The notes beneath the pieces were generated by a model. It was not told the DNA's origin and ran no database searches. It saw only the letters and a program-made list of their open reading frames with translations. A DNA stretch of 64,000 nucleotides, taken from Pseudarthrobacter siccitolerans. Lineage in GTDB: Bacteria; Actinomycetota; Actinomycetes; Actinomycetales; Micrococcaceae. The stretch spans positions 1 to 64,000 of the forward strand of contig NZ_CAQI01000041.1 in NCBI RefSeq assembly GCF_001046895.1. The letters run 5' to 3'. Positions 36,720-45,994 of this stretch are shown here, in pieces. The position numbers and the translations under genes are program-made. Every line of letters starts with the position of its first letter. The stretch's first letter is position 1.

Positions 36720-37609
36720 TGATCCCCCAAGTTCCAATTTTGATGCGAGTCTACGTGGAGTCCGTACCCGGCGCTCCGCGATAGGACAGCCTAGGCGGCC
36801 TGATCAGACTTCCGAGGGGTTGGTGGCAATGATCCGCAAAACAGGGGGTAGTTCTGAGCGTAACGATGTGGTCGTCCCAGACTTGGATCCAGTAGCGGGC
36901 GGATGCGCCGACAGCGCAGGACTCGAGTGGCTACCCGTAGCCGTGATCACAAGGTAGCCCCGCGTCGTCATTGCGCAGCTCCTGCATTTGCACCATAGTG
37001 CGAGTGTAGCTGCGGCCTGTGACACTTTTCCGGGTGTTAGTGGCGACGCAGCATGCCGTGCCTGTATGTGATGGCTGGCGGTTCCGCAGTTGCCGAGGAG
37101 AAACGACTGGGCGGACCGGAGGCTGATTCAGGCTAGTTCTGTGCTACCCACTGGGCGCGGCTTAGAAACAGCAAGGCCCGGATGTCTGCGTAGCGCTTTG
37201 ATTCCGACAGGAGATTCCACGATGAGCAAGCCGACCGGAAGGCTCCGGGTGATATTCAGTTGGTGAGCGCCGATGAGAACTGGCACAGCCGGGGCTGGCG
37301 GTTGGCGAACGTCGCGAAGAAACAGGAAGCCGCTCTGGTGCAGAAGGGACGGATCTGGGGCCACCTCGCGAGCGACCAGCTCGTATACGGGCCATCCAGC
37401 CTTGCCAACTTTAGGTCAGCCACAGCGAGGAATCAGGTCCCTATGGGTTCCTGATTTCAAGCGCGTCAATCCGCAGTGGAGCTTTGCCAGGCCAGACGAG
37501 GACACCATTCCCGTGATGGGAGTTCTCCATATCGAGCACGTCGGGACACTTCCTTCTAATGTCCGCAGGAAGGGATGAGTCCCGTCGTCGCGGCTTCCGG
37601 GCTGACTGC
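36720..37609. other. Gene-poor stretch with possible gene remnants
   Basis: About 890 bp without a supported gene. Two short frames have a good ribosome site. One is ATG 36829 (42 residues, MIRKTGGSSERND onward) behind GAGGGG. The other is ATG 37222, behind AGGAG, which stops after 14 residues (MSKPTGRLRVIFSW); an overlapping frame then stays open from 37263 to 37454. These look like broken genes. The junction back to core genes lies at about 37.6 kb. Confidence 0.45.
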
Positions 37610-38377
37610 TTAGAAAAGCGGCCAGGGCACCGCGGGCATCCCGCCGCTCGGAGCCGGGAACCGCCCTGTTGCGCGCAGTCGGGCGCAGCGTGCGGCGAGT
37701 GAGGCGATTTCTGCTGCATTGAGCAAGTCCGCCAGGTTTCGGCCGAGCTCACCGTGCAGTCCTTCGATGACGCGACCGATGCCGTCGCTTTCCTGCTCGG
37801 TCAGAGTCTCTCCCAGCCACCCCCACAGCACCGTGCGCAGCTTGTGGTCACGGTGAAAGGTCAGCCCATGGTCGACGCCGTGCCGGTGTCCGCCTGGCAT
37901 GGGAAGGATATGATCGCCTTTGCGGTCGGCGTTGTTGACCACGACGTCGAACACCGCCATGCGTCTGAGCTCCGGTGTGTCTTCATGTACGAGGGCGACC
38001 ATCCGGCCGGTCTCATCCTGCCCCTCGAGGACCTGTTTCCACCCGATCTCCGGTACGTCGTCGGCCGCAACGAGATCCACCGCGTTCTGGTCGGGGTCAG
38101 TGTCCTGCCACAGCTGCACCATTCCCTTGCCCAGAGGACCATCCCGGAGCCAGGTGCGTGGCACCACATTCCAGCCGAGGACCTCAGAAACCAGGTAGGC
38201 AGCGACCTCCCGGTGGGCAAGGAATCCGTCGGGGAAATCCCACAGCGGCTTCTCCCCGGCTACCGGCTTGTAAACGACTGTGGTGTCGCCGATTGCGCCC
38301 ACAAAGGTGGCATTCGACGCCGTCGTGATGCGCCCGGTGAGCGTCAGCTCGTCAGTCAGCAGGTCGGGTGCGGGCAT
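37610..38377 (-). CDS. SCO1664 family protein
   Basis: A 255-residue protein of the actinobacterial SCO1664 family, distantly related to phosphatidylinositol-kinase-like folds. Kinase-like features are VVYKPVAGEKPLWDFPDG near residue 33, the central FDVVVNNADRKGDHIL (catalytic-loop-like Asp/Asn) and VDHGLTFH (metal-binding-like Asp). ATG 38377 overlaps the DUF3090 stop as ATGA. It is the third gene of a set that is conserved in actinobacteria. The substrate is unknown. Confidence 0.88.
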   Translation of the reverse strand: MPAPDLLTDELTLTGRITTASNATFVGAIGDTTVVYKPVAGEKPLWDFPDGFLAHREVAAYLVSEVLGWNVVPRTWLRDGPLGKGMVQLWQDTDPDQNAVDLVAADDVPEIGWKQVLEGQDETGRMVALVHEDTPELRRMAVFDVVVNNADRKGDHILPMPGGHRHGVDHGLTFHRDHKLRTVLWGWLGETLTEQESDGIGRVIEGLHGELGRNLADLLNAAEIASLAARCARLRATGRFPAPSGGMPAVPWPLF

Positions 38378-38925
38378 CAGGCCTCGGGCAGGGTGCAGAC
38401 GTGCCCGTCCGCGTCCACGGGAAAACCGCAGAGCGGGCACGCGGGACGCCCGGCGCCCACCACTTCCCGGGTCCGCTTGGCGAACGCGCGGGCGGTACCT
38501 ACCGGCATCCGCACCAGCAGCATTTCGGGCACTTCAACGCCGTTCCCATCAAGCGGTTCGTCGTCGTCATCGACATCGGTGATCGGGTATGCCTCGATGA
38601 CCACCTGCGCCGTCGTCGGATCCCAGCCTAAGGTCATGGCCCCGGTTCGGAACTGCTCCTCGACGGCTTCAAGCTGGTCATTGTCCACGAGTTCGATGGG
38701 AGTACCCGTGGGAACACTGAAGGGGTTGCCCTCGAGGGTGATGAGCTGATCGAGGATCTCGTCAATCTTCTCGGCAAGCTGGGCCGACTGCTGCTTCTCC
38801 AGGGCGATGCTCACGATTTGCTTGCCTGTGCGAACCTGCAGGTAGAACGTGCGCTCCCCCGGAACACCGACGGTACCGATGACGACCCGGTCAGGCCAGG
38901 CAAACTCGTGAACACGTGTGGGCAT
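38377..38925 (-). CDS. DUF3090 family protein
   Basis: A 182-residue acidic protein of the DUF3090 family, beginning VHEFAWPDRVVIGTVG and ending in a zinc-ribbon-like pair ACPLCGFPVDADGHVC. The family occurs almost only in actinobacteria and always near the SCO1664 and MSMEG_4193 families. It overlaps the following gene by one base and starts about 24 bp after the phosphatase. Function unknown; the terminal cysteines probably bind zinc. Confidence 0.9.
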   Translation of the reverse strand: MPTRVHEFAWPDRVVIGTVGVPGERTFYLQVRTGKQIVSIALEKQQSAQLAEKIDEILDQLITLEGNPFSVPTGTPIELVDNDQLEAVEEQFRTGAMTLGWDPTTAQVVIEAYPITDVDDDDEPLDGNGVEVPEMLLVRMPVGTARAFAKRTREVVGAGRPACPLCGFPVDADGHVCTLPEA

Positions 38926-38949
38926 GTCAGTATTTTAGGCACATGAGCG

Positions 38950-39642
38950 TTACTCCGCCGTCTGCCCGGCACCGCCGCCCACTGGTGCGTCGCCGGAGTT
39001 GATGCCTTTTGACAGCCAGGACAGATCCCCCGCGTCGGTGTTTGTCGCATGGACGCTCGGCCGGACAGCACCGTAGTGCACGATCGATACGGAGGCAGGG
39101 CCGACATTAATTCGCTGGAACAGGTCGAGGTGCATACCTAACGCGTCGGCGAGGATTGATTTGATGATGTCACCGTGGCTCACTGCCACCCACACGGCGC
39201 CTGGCCCGTACTCGGCCTCGAAAGCTGCATCGTGGCGCCGGATTGCTGCTACCGAGCGAGCCTGCATAGCTGCCATGGATTCGCCACCGGGAAAAACGAC
39301 GGCGGACGGCTGCGACTGCACAGTCGCCCACAGGTCTTCGGTTGCGAGATCGCTGAGCATACGGCCCTGCCACTGGCCGTAATCGCACTCGGTGAGATCG
39401 GGATCGCTGGGCGCAAAAGGATTACCGACCTGGCGATTGAGGATGAGCCGCGCGGTTTGCTGGCAACGCTCGAGGGGGCTCGATACCACCCCAGCCAAGG
39501 GCACCACCGCGAGCCGGTCTCCGGCCAAAGCTGCCTGCTCGAGCCCGATCTGGTCCAGACTGACGCCGGCTGCCCGACCGGCCAGGAGTCCAGCGGCGTT
39601 GGCTGTGGTGCGGCCGTGCCGCACGAGGATTACTGTCGCCAT
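38950..39642 (-). CDS. Histidine phosphatase family protein (MSMEG_4193 type)
   Basis: A 230-residue phosphoglycerate-mutase-like phosphatase. The catalytic RHG motif is in VILVRHGRTTAN (residues 4-15). The other pocket residues are seen in SSPLERCQQTA, the acid FPGGES, and VSHGDII with the second histidine. It opens the operon with DUF3090 and the SCO1664-family protein. A combined phosphatase and kinase-like pair in one operon suggests a phosphorylation switch on a shared substrate; this is inference. Confidence 0.9.
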   Translation of the reverse strand: MATVILVRHGRTTANAAGLLAGRAAGVSLDQIGLEQAALAGDRLAVVPLAGVVSSPLERCQQTARLILNRQVGNPFAPSDPDLTECDYGQWQGRMLSDLATEDLWATVQSQPSAVVFPGGESMAAMQARSVAAIRRHDAAFEAEYGPGAVWVAVSHGDIIKSILADALGMHLDLFQRINVGPASVSIVHYGAVRPSVHATNTDAGDLSWLSKGINSGDAPVGGGAGQTAE

Positions 39643-39704
39643 CCATACAGCCTAACCAGTCCTCGCCAGGTCCCGGCGTCAGTGGCTTGGCTCCGGTTCT
39701 GCGG

Positions 39705-40079
39705 CTACTGGTGGAGGCGTTCCTGCCAGTCTGCCGGTACCTTGTCCGGCGGTGCGGGTGACGGCTGTTCCAGGGGCCTGGATTGAGGATCCGGCAGTCG
39801 CGGCCCGTGGAAGAACTTCTGTGTGGTGTGCTCGTAAAACCAGTTCTCCCCAGGTTCAAAGGACCTCATCACAGGGTGACCCGCGGTGCGCGCATGGGCA
39901 CTGGCGTGCTGTGAGGGCGATGAATCGCAGCAGCCGATGTGGCCGCACTGGGCGCAGCGGCGAAGATGCAGCCACCAACCCTGGCCGTCTCCGTTGAGGC
40001 ACTCCAGGCATCCAGTTCCGCTGGGAGTGGCGGTGAGGCTGATTCCCGGAATCGGGCGATCTTCCATGGGGTACTCCAT
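39705..40079 (-). CDS. UBP-type zinc finger protein
   Basis: About 124 residues from ATG 40079 (ATG 40067 is an alternative). The core CLECLNGDGQGWWLHLRRCA, then CGHIGCCDSS and HARTAGHPVMRSF, is a complete UBP/ZnF zinc finger, the fold that in eukaryotes binds the free C terminus of ubiquitin. The final WFYEHTTQKFF is the usual bacterial extension. It is divergent from a TrxR-like gene, and the two are commonly linked in actinobacteria. The bacterial ligand is unknown. Confidence 0.88.
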   Translation of the reverse strand: MEYPMEDRPIPGISLTATPSGTGCLECLNGDGQGWWLHLRRCAQCGHIGCCDSSPSQHASAHARTAGHPVMRSFEPGENWFYEHTTQKFFHGPRLPDPQSRPLEQPSPAPPDKVPADWQERLHQ

Positions 40080-40240
40080 TTCCACCACTCCGGTTCTGAT
40101 CAGGCCTGCCGGTAGCCCGCCGTCGGGAGCTATTGTGGCAGAATCTCCGCGGCGTTGGAATGACGGAATCTCTTGTCCCCACTGTCCCGGCGCGAGTATC
40201 GTGATCGGCACCGAACCATTGATCCGGAAAGACGCCAGCC

Positions 40241-41992
40241 ATGGACGAACCGGTTCCGATCATGCTGATTGCCACCCCAGACCCGGCCTCGCGGCGCATT
40301 CTTGAGGATGAGCTGCGCCGGCGGTACGGTGCCGACTACGAGGTGGTGGTGTGTGCCGAACACGCCCACGGGCGGGCGGTGCTTGAGGGGCTCCGGCGGT
40401 GGAACCGCCAAGTCGCCCTCATCCTAGGGTGCTACGGACCGGCTGACCGTGGTGGACTCGATTTCCTGCGGCGTGCCTATGGCTTCCACCCGGCAGCCAA
40501 GCGTGCTGTTGTGGTGACATGGGGCGACTTCGCCAGCGCGCCCACTGTATTCCGGGCGATCGCCCAAGGGTACGCCGAACTGCTCATCATCCGTCCGGAG
40601 CGGTCGCGCGACGAAGAATTCCATGGGGCGATTACCGACGCCCTCGACGACTGGCACTTGGCCCAGGGAGTCGGGTTCGAGGCGGTCCGGCTGATCGGGG
40701 AGGTGGGCGACCAAAGGACCCATATGTTGCGTGACTCCTTGAGCCGGAACCACATCCCGGTGGGATTCCACCCCGCGGGGTCCGAGAGCGCCCAACGGAC
40801 GCTGGCGAGCCTGCACCTGAGCGACCCCGTGCTGCCGGTCCTGGTGCTCGAGTTCACTGCTCCACCGATTGTCCTCGAAAACCCCACTGACCTGGAGATC
40901 GCCGAGGCGATGGGGGTGACGCGGCCCCCACCGGCGGACAAGATCTTTGATGTAGTGGTGGTGGGAGCGGGCCCCTCCGGCCTTGCGACCGCCGTATATG
41001 CCTCCTCCGAGGGTCTCTCCACCATGGTGGTGGAGGGAGAGGCGGTGGGAGGCCAAGCCGGCACGAGCTCGTTGATCCGCAACTACCCTGGCTTCTCCCG
41101 CGGTGTGAGCGGCGCCCACCTGGCCTACCGCTCGTTCCACCAGGCCTGGACTTTGGGCACGGACTTCCTCTTCCTGCGCAAGGTGGAGGGGCTCCGTGTG
41201 GACGGCGGGTTGTACGCCGTGTCGATTTCCGATGGCAGCGTGGTCCGGTGCCGCATTGTGGTGGTGGCCACCGGCGTGGACTACCGCCGCCTCGGCATAC
41301 CGCGGCTGGAGGATCTGGTGGGCAGGGGCGTCTTCTACGGGGCAACAGTCTCTGAGGCGCCGTCGATGACCGGAAAGCACGTCTGCGTGGTGGGTGGCGG
41401 CAATTCGGCCGGACAGGCGGTTCTGCACCTTGCGAGGTACGCGGCGAAGGTGACGCTGCTGGTTCGCGGACCCACTCTGTCAGCCAGTATGTCGGAGTAC
41501 CTCATCTCCCAACTTGAGGCCACGCGGAACGTCGCGATCCGCTATGGCACCGTCCTCGTGGGGGCTCGTGATCAGGACGGTTTCCTTGCCGCCGTCAAGG
41601 TCGCCCCAGCCGGCGCCTCTGATGCAGTGCAAAGCGAGGAGATTGAAGCGGGTGGCTTGTTTGTGCTGATCGGCTCAGTGCCACGGACGTCATGGCTTCC
41701 CGACATGGTGGAGCGGGATCCAGCGGGTTTCCTGCGGACGGGCGTCAGCCGCGATGTCAGCGCACCCGGGTCCGTCAAGCCTGACAGGCCGCCCTTGGCG
41801 CTGGAAACCAGCATGCCCGGCATTTTCGCAATCGGTGACGTGAGGGCCGGTTCGATTAAAAGAGTGGCCACCGCAGTGGGGGACGGCGCCACCGTGGTCT
41901 CGATGCTTCACACCTACCTGGCGGAGAACCGCGCGGCTGCCTCGACTCCTGTGCCTGCCGGGGAAGCCGAACCCGAGGAGCTTCCGGGGTGA
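40241..41992 (+). CDS. Receiver-like plus thioredoxin-reductase-like FAD oxidoreductase
   Basis: A 583-residue two-part protein. Residues 1 to about 140 resemble a response-regulator receiver fold (ATPDPASRRILEDEL, then ALILGCYGP). From about 235 there is a thioredoxin-reductase-like flavoprotein with VVVGAGPSGLATAVY, the NADPH loop VVGGGNSAGQA, and the second FAD site FAIGDVRAGSIKRVATAVG. The redox CxxC of true thioredoxin reductases is absent; the matching place reads FYGATVSEA. So it cannot reduce thioredoxin by the usual route. It probably acts on another acceptor or as a sensor. It is divergent from the UBP zinc finger and overlaps the next gene. Confidence 0.86.
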   Translation: MDEPVPIMLIATPDPASRRILEDELRRRYGADYEVVVCAEHAHGRAVLEGLRRWNRQVALILGCYGPADRGGLDFLRRAYGFHPAAKRAVVVTWGDFASAPTVFRAIAQGYAELLIIRPERSRDEEFHGAITDALDDWHLAQGVGFEAVRLIGEVGDQRTHMLRDSLSRNHIPVGFHPAGSESAQRTLASLHLSDPVLPVLVLEFTAPPIVLENPTDLEIAEAMGVTRPPPADKIFDVVVVGAGPSGLATAVYASSEGLSTMVVEGEAVGGQAGTSSLIRNYPGFSRGVSGAHLAYRSFHQAWTLGTDFLFLRKVEGLRVDGGLYAVSISDGSVVRCRIVVVATGVDYRRLGIPRLEDLVGRGVFYGATVSEAPSMTGKHVCVVGGGNSAGQAVLHLARYAAKVTLLVRGPTLSASMSEYLISQLEATRNVAIRYGTVLVGARDQDGFLAAVKVAPAGASDAVQSEEIEAGGLFVLIGSVPRTSWLPDMVERDPAGFLRTGVSRDVSAPGSVKPDRPPLALETSMPGIFAIGDVRAGSIKRVATAVGDGATVVSMLHTYLAENRAAASTPVPAGEAEPEELPG

Positions 41993-42858
41993 TGTCCGCT
42001 TCAACCGAGGTCACGCCGTTGATTGTGCCGATGCGGCGGCTGCTCTACGTCGCTGCATTCCTCGTGTTTCTCGCCGGGCTCGTGCTGTTCGTGTTTCCGC
42101 TGCGGACGGATGAATTCTTCTCGTGGACAGTCAACCCGCCCATGACCGCGGTCTTCCTCGGTGCTGCCTACTGGTCAAGTGCCGGCCTGGAGGTGACGGG
42201 CGCCCGTTCGGAGAGTTGGGAGTCAGCGAGGCTGGCAGTGTGGCCCGTGTTCATCTTCACTGCATTGACGCTGGGAGTCACCCTGCTTCATATCGACCGC
42301 TTCCACCTGTCGTCAAACGCTGCCCCCACTGCCCAGATAGCCACCTGGGCGTGGCTGGCAATCTATGCCGTGGTGCCAGTGGCGATGCTCGTCATCAGCA
42401 GGATGCAGATCCGGTCGCGGCCTCCGGCGCCAATAACTGTGACAGCGGGAACGCCAGTGTTACCCCCTGCGCTCCGGCTTCTCCTGGCGGCAATCGCCGG
42501 GGTACTGCTGCTGTATGGCGTGGCGCTCCTGGCCGTACCCACTCTCGCCGCGGCGTGGTGGCCGTGGACACTGTCCGAACTGACGGGGAGGGCGATCGGG
42601 GCATGGCTGGTCGGCCTCGGGTGGGCTGCCGCGCAGGGACAGTTCAGCCGCGACCTCCGCACCGTCCGCCCCGTGGCCCTGACCTCCGTTGCCTTCGTTC
42701 TTCTGCAGGCGCTCGCACTGCTGCGGTATGGTGGCGCCCTGACGTGGCCGAGCGGACCGGCGATCGGCTATCTAGCCGTACTACTTGCCATTGGGGTGGC
42801 CGGCGGGTGGGCGCTTGCGCTATCCCGCGCGCCGGCAGCCCGGACAGGAATGACGTGA
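41989..42858 (+). CDS. Multi-spanning membrane protein
   Basis: A 289-residue protein with about eight hydrophobic helices, starting at GTG (or the adjoining ATG) inside the stop of the TrxR-like gene. The first helix LYVAAFLVFLAGLVLFVFPL and the closing helix LAVLLAIGVAGGWALALS are clear. There are no charged transport motifs and no recognised family. Translational coupling to the flavoprotein suggests a joint role, for example membrane anchoring or electron or signal relay. Confidence 0.75.
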   Translation: MMSASTEVTPLIVPMRRLLYVAAFLVFLAGLVLFVFPLRTDEFFSWTVNPPMTAVFLGAAYWSSAGLEVTGARSESWESARLAVWPVFIFTALTLGVTLLHIDRFHLSSNAAPTAQIATWAWLAIYAVVPVAMLVISRMQIRSRPPAPITVTAGTPVLPPALRLLLAAIAGVLLLYGVALLAVPTLAAAWWPWTLSELTGRAIGAWLVGLGWAAAQGQFSRDLRTVRPVALTSVAFVLLQALALLRYGGALTWPSGPAIGYLAVLLAIGVAGGWALALSRAPAARTGMT

Positions 42859-42993
42859 GGACCCTCGCTCGGGAAGGGGCGCGCGGGTATGGCGCGCCTT
42901 ATGGCAGTGGGATAACGACAAGGCCTGTGACGTTTGCGGTGGGTGCTGCACATGAAGATGCAGGGCCCGCCGGTCGCCCCGCTTACTGGTTCC

Positions 42994-44493
42994 TTAGGAG
43001 CTGCCGTAGAGGAACCGCTCTATGAAGTCTTCTCCGGGGGAGTATCCGGTGTAAATAAAGTCCGGCGGGTCACTGAGCGATGATCGTGGACGCCGGGCGC
43101 TCGTCCAGGGCGGTGCCGGTTGTTGGGGCCAGTGTGGTGGTTCCCAGTCGTGGTGTTCGGCTTTGTAGTGGCGGCCGGTGGGTGAGGTCCAGCCTGGTGG
43201 CCCGGTTTTGGTGGCAGGGGTGGGCGTCCATCCGGTGGAGTGTTTGAGGCGGTGGTGTTTTGGGCAGAGTTGGGCCAGGTTGCTGATCCCGGTGTTGCCG
43301 CCATCCTTCCAGGCTTGAAGGTGGTCGGTGTCGTTGTCGAGGGAGGGGTTGTTGCACCCGGGGAAGGTGCACTTACCGTCCCTGAGCTGCAGTGCTCTTT
43401 TCATGGCTTTGGTGAGCCGGTAGCGGGTGCGGCCGATTTCCAGCGGCGCCCCGTCCCGGGGGTCCACCAGCACCCGGTAGAACGAACCGGCACCTTCAGC
43501 AACGAGCCTGCGGGCCATCGAAGGCGGGATCGGACCATACCCGTCCAGCATGGCGGGCTCATCAGCCATGCCCTCGAGGGAGAATACCGGCACGGTGACC
43601 AGCACCTGCGCCTGGATCCGGGATGATGGGCCAGCCGCCGCATCGGAGCCATCAACGTCTGCATGGGCGCACCCGGTGTGGTTGCCGCTGCCAAGGATCG
43701 CGTCGGCGTAGTTGTCGGCCTTCAACTGGGTGAGGGTGCGGGGCTCGTTGGGTCCTTGCATTCCGCGGGCGAGGGCGGTGAGCCGGTTCCAGCCCGCCAT
43801 GGCCTGGTCCGCGGGCAGGCAGGCGGACAGCCAGGCCATCCCGTCGCGGTCCGGCCGGTATTCCACCCGCCGGTCCGCCACACCCTTGGCGTGGCGTTTC
43901 TCGATGGATTCGGGGTGGTGGCGTTCCCGCCAGGTCCTGGCCTTGGTACGGAACCGGTAGGCGGGCAGCTCCCCGGTCGGGGCGGCCGTGGGTGGCCGGG
44001 GCACGTCGGGGTCCAGGAAGTGGGCCTCGAGTGCGGCGGCGCCGGCGGGGTCAAGGCCGGCGGTTTCCTCCACCATGACCAGGGCGTGCGGCCAGGTGAT
44101 CGTTCCGGCCTGCAACGCCGAGAACGTCAGCGGCAACTCCTTGGTCACGGTGTGGGACGCGGCCAGGAACGCCCCGGCTGCCCGGGGACCGAGGGCCAGG
44201 AGGGCGCCGATTTCCGCGGCGACGGCCATTTCGAGCGCCTGCACCGGTGTGTCGGGCGGTGCGATGGCGTGGGCAGTGTCCGCGTACGTCACAGCAGCCC
44301 GGGCCTTCACAGCGGCGAACCCGGCCTCCGCCACCCGCGCTCCGGCAAGAATGTCCAGGCACCCATCACCCAGGCCGGCCAGCGGATCAGCAGCCGAGAA
44401 CGGCTCCGCACCACAGCCCTCCGCCTCCGCGTTGAGCACGGCAAGGGCAGCATTGATGTCCTCAAACGCCTTCACCACCGCCGCTTTCCCCAT
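42994..44493 (-). CDS. HNH endonuclease with DUF222 (13E12 repeat family)
   Basis: A 499-residue protein from ATG 44493. The large helical N-terminal domain is DUF222, and the C terminus carries an HNH nuclease: CTFPGCNNPSLDNDTDHLQA supplies the cysteine pair and DH motif, and LCPKHHRLKH completes it. Such proteins are present in many copies in Arthrobacter and mycobacteria (13E12 repeats) and are probably mobile or expanded families. Biological role is not established. It looks complete, with intact metal residues. Confidence 0.9.
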   Translation of the reverse strand: MGKAAVVKAFEDINAALAVLNAEAEGCGAEPFSAADPLAGLGDGCLDILAGARVAEAGFAAVKARAAVTYADTAHAIAPPDTPVQALEMAVAAEIGALLALGPRAAGAFLAASHTVTKELPLTFSALQAGTITWPHALVMVEETAGLDPAGAAALEAHFLDPDVPRPPTAAPTGELPAYRFRTKARTWRERHHPESIEKRHAKGVADRRVEYRPDRDGMAWLSACLPADQAMAGWNRLTALARGMQGPNEPRTLTQLKADNYADAILGSGNHTGCAHADVDGSDAAAGPSSRIQAQVLVTVPVFSLEGMADEPAMLDGYGPIPPSMARRLVAEGAGSFYRVLVDPRDGAPLEIGRTRYRLTKAMKRALQLRDGKCTFPGCNNPSLDNDTDHLQAWKDGGNTGISNLAQLCPKHHRLKHSTGWTPTPATKTGPPGWTSPTGRHYKAEHHDWEPPHWPQQPAPPWTSARRPRSSLSDPPDFIYTGYSPGEDFIERFLYGSS

Positions 44494-44680
44494 ACAGCAA
44501 TCATCCCAAGGGGGTCTGACATTTTCCCGCGACGGCAACGCCAAGCGCGCAGGTCACGGAAAGACCTGCGGGGAACTGCATGAATCTCGAACAGCCGGGC
44601 ACTCAGCCCCGAAAGTGGCATGCCGCCGTCGAAATCAGTAGCGTCGTTCGAGCAACATTTCTCCAGCAGTTAGGTACCCC

Positions 44681-45994
44681 TTGGGCAAGAACAGTAAGAA
44701 CCGGCGCGCAGGCAAGACTTCGGCGGACAAACGACGCCAGGCTCCGGTCTCGCTCAGTTCTTTCCGTGCCGGCCGGGCCCTGGACGCCCTGGCGCCGGCC
44801 TATGTCCAGTGGTTCGACGACGGCACGCCCGGCGCAGGCGCTGCAGCCCTGCAGTACCTGAAGCTGATGGAGCCCACCATGAGCCGCTACTTGGAGATGA
44901 CGGCCGCGCCCGACGTGACGAGCTTCGACCCGGCTGCCCTGGCCAACGCCGTCGCGGAGGAAGTCTCGGCCGCCGCGCGCGCACAAGCCCCCGACGTCGT
45001 GGACCCGGAACAGGTTGCTCTGATCGTTGATTCGGTCCACAGCTACGTCGAGTTCCTCTCGGAAACCGGCCGCTGGACCGGGACAGCGGAACTCCTGGCC
45101 GAGGTGCTGGAGTTTTTCGAAGGTTTGGCCGGCGGTGAAGACGGGCAGGAGACCATCCAGGTTCCGGAGATTCCCGAGGACCAGGCCCTGGCAGTTTTCA
45201 CCGGCCTGCCCCTGATCCAGAAAGCAACAGCCTTGCTGCAATGGATCGGTGACGGGAAGCCTGTTACCGGAACGGGCGCCCTCCGCCTGCGGGACATTGA
45301 AGAGGCGGCCGCCTGCGTCGGTGTCTCAGCCAAGGGCGGTACCAAGAAGGCGGATCCGGCCGGCGATGTCCTCACGGTACGTAGCATGTACGAGGTGCCC
45401 CTGCTTGCCGAGATTTGGGCGACACTCCAGGCGGCCGAGCTGATTAGGGTCAAGCCCACGAAAGTGGTGCCGTTCGAGGATCCCGCACACTTCCTGGACG
45501 GCAGTGTGGCCGAGCAGCTGGACGAGTTCATCATGTTCACCTCGTGCTTCCTGGAGCAGGCCGTGCTCCGGCTCGATCCTGACCAGCCTTGGGAGCGCAC
45601 CATCGCAGCCGTACAGGTATCCGTCCTGCTGGCGGCGGCCACCGCGGAACCACTGCTGGTGGAACGCGTGCTGGCGGCACCTGATCACGCTCCCGACGAA
45701 GAAAAGAAAGCAGCCGGACTGTTGACCAAGGTGGCCGTGGGCCGGTTGGAGGAGCTCGCGGAACTGGGGCTGCTGACCATCGACACGCATTTCCGGGTGC
45801 CGCCGGCGCTGATCCGATGTGTTGCGGATGCCTTCGACGATCCCTCGCTGCTGGCAGAGCTGGGCCTGGCAGAAACGCCGCTGGCAGAGGCGCCCGACGA
45901 CGATGAAGCGCCGTTCGAGGAAGCCCCCAGCGAGGAAGCCCCCAACGAAGAAGCAGACGCGCCGAAGGCCGCAGGAAGCCTGGCGCTTACCTAG
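44681..45994 (+). CDS. Conserved-looking hypothetical protein (437 aa)
   Basis: A 437-residue soluble protein starting at TTG with a basic N terminus (GKNSKNRRAGKTSADKRRQ), then a long helical, acidic body and a repetitive acidic tail (EEAPSEEAPNEEA). The basic start may bind nucleic acid. No known domain is recognised. It ends four bases into the end of the convergent VWA gene. Codon use is typical of the host, so it is not obviously foreign. It is not assigned a function. Confidence 0.72.
   Translation: MGKNSKNRRAGKTSADKRRQAPVSLSSFRAGRALDALAPAYVQWFDDGTPGAGAAALQYLKLMEPTMSRYLEMTAAPDVTSFDPAALANAVAEEVSAAARAQAPDVVDPEQVALIVDSVHSYVEFLSETGRWTGTAELLAEVLEFFEGLAGGEDGQETIQVPEIPEDQALAVFTGLPLIQKATALLQWIGDGKPVTGTGALRLRDIEEAAACVGVSAKGGTKKADPAGDVLTVRSMYEVPLLAEIWATLQAAELIRVKPTKVVPFEDPAHFLDGSVAEQLDEFIMFTSCFLEQAVLRLDPDQPWERTIAAVQVSVLLAAATAEPLLVERVLAAPDHAPDEEKKAAGLLTKVAVGRLEELAELGLLTIDTHFRVPPALIRCVADAFDDPSLLAELGLAETPLAEAPDDDEAPFEEAPSEEAPNEEADAPKAAGSLALT

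Noticed and set aside
42994..44493. 13E12-type HNH gene as part of a mobile element
   Set aside because: No transposase, integrase, inverted repeats or target duplications are visible around it; only the family's copy-number habit suggests mobility.
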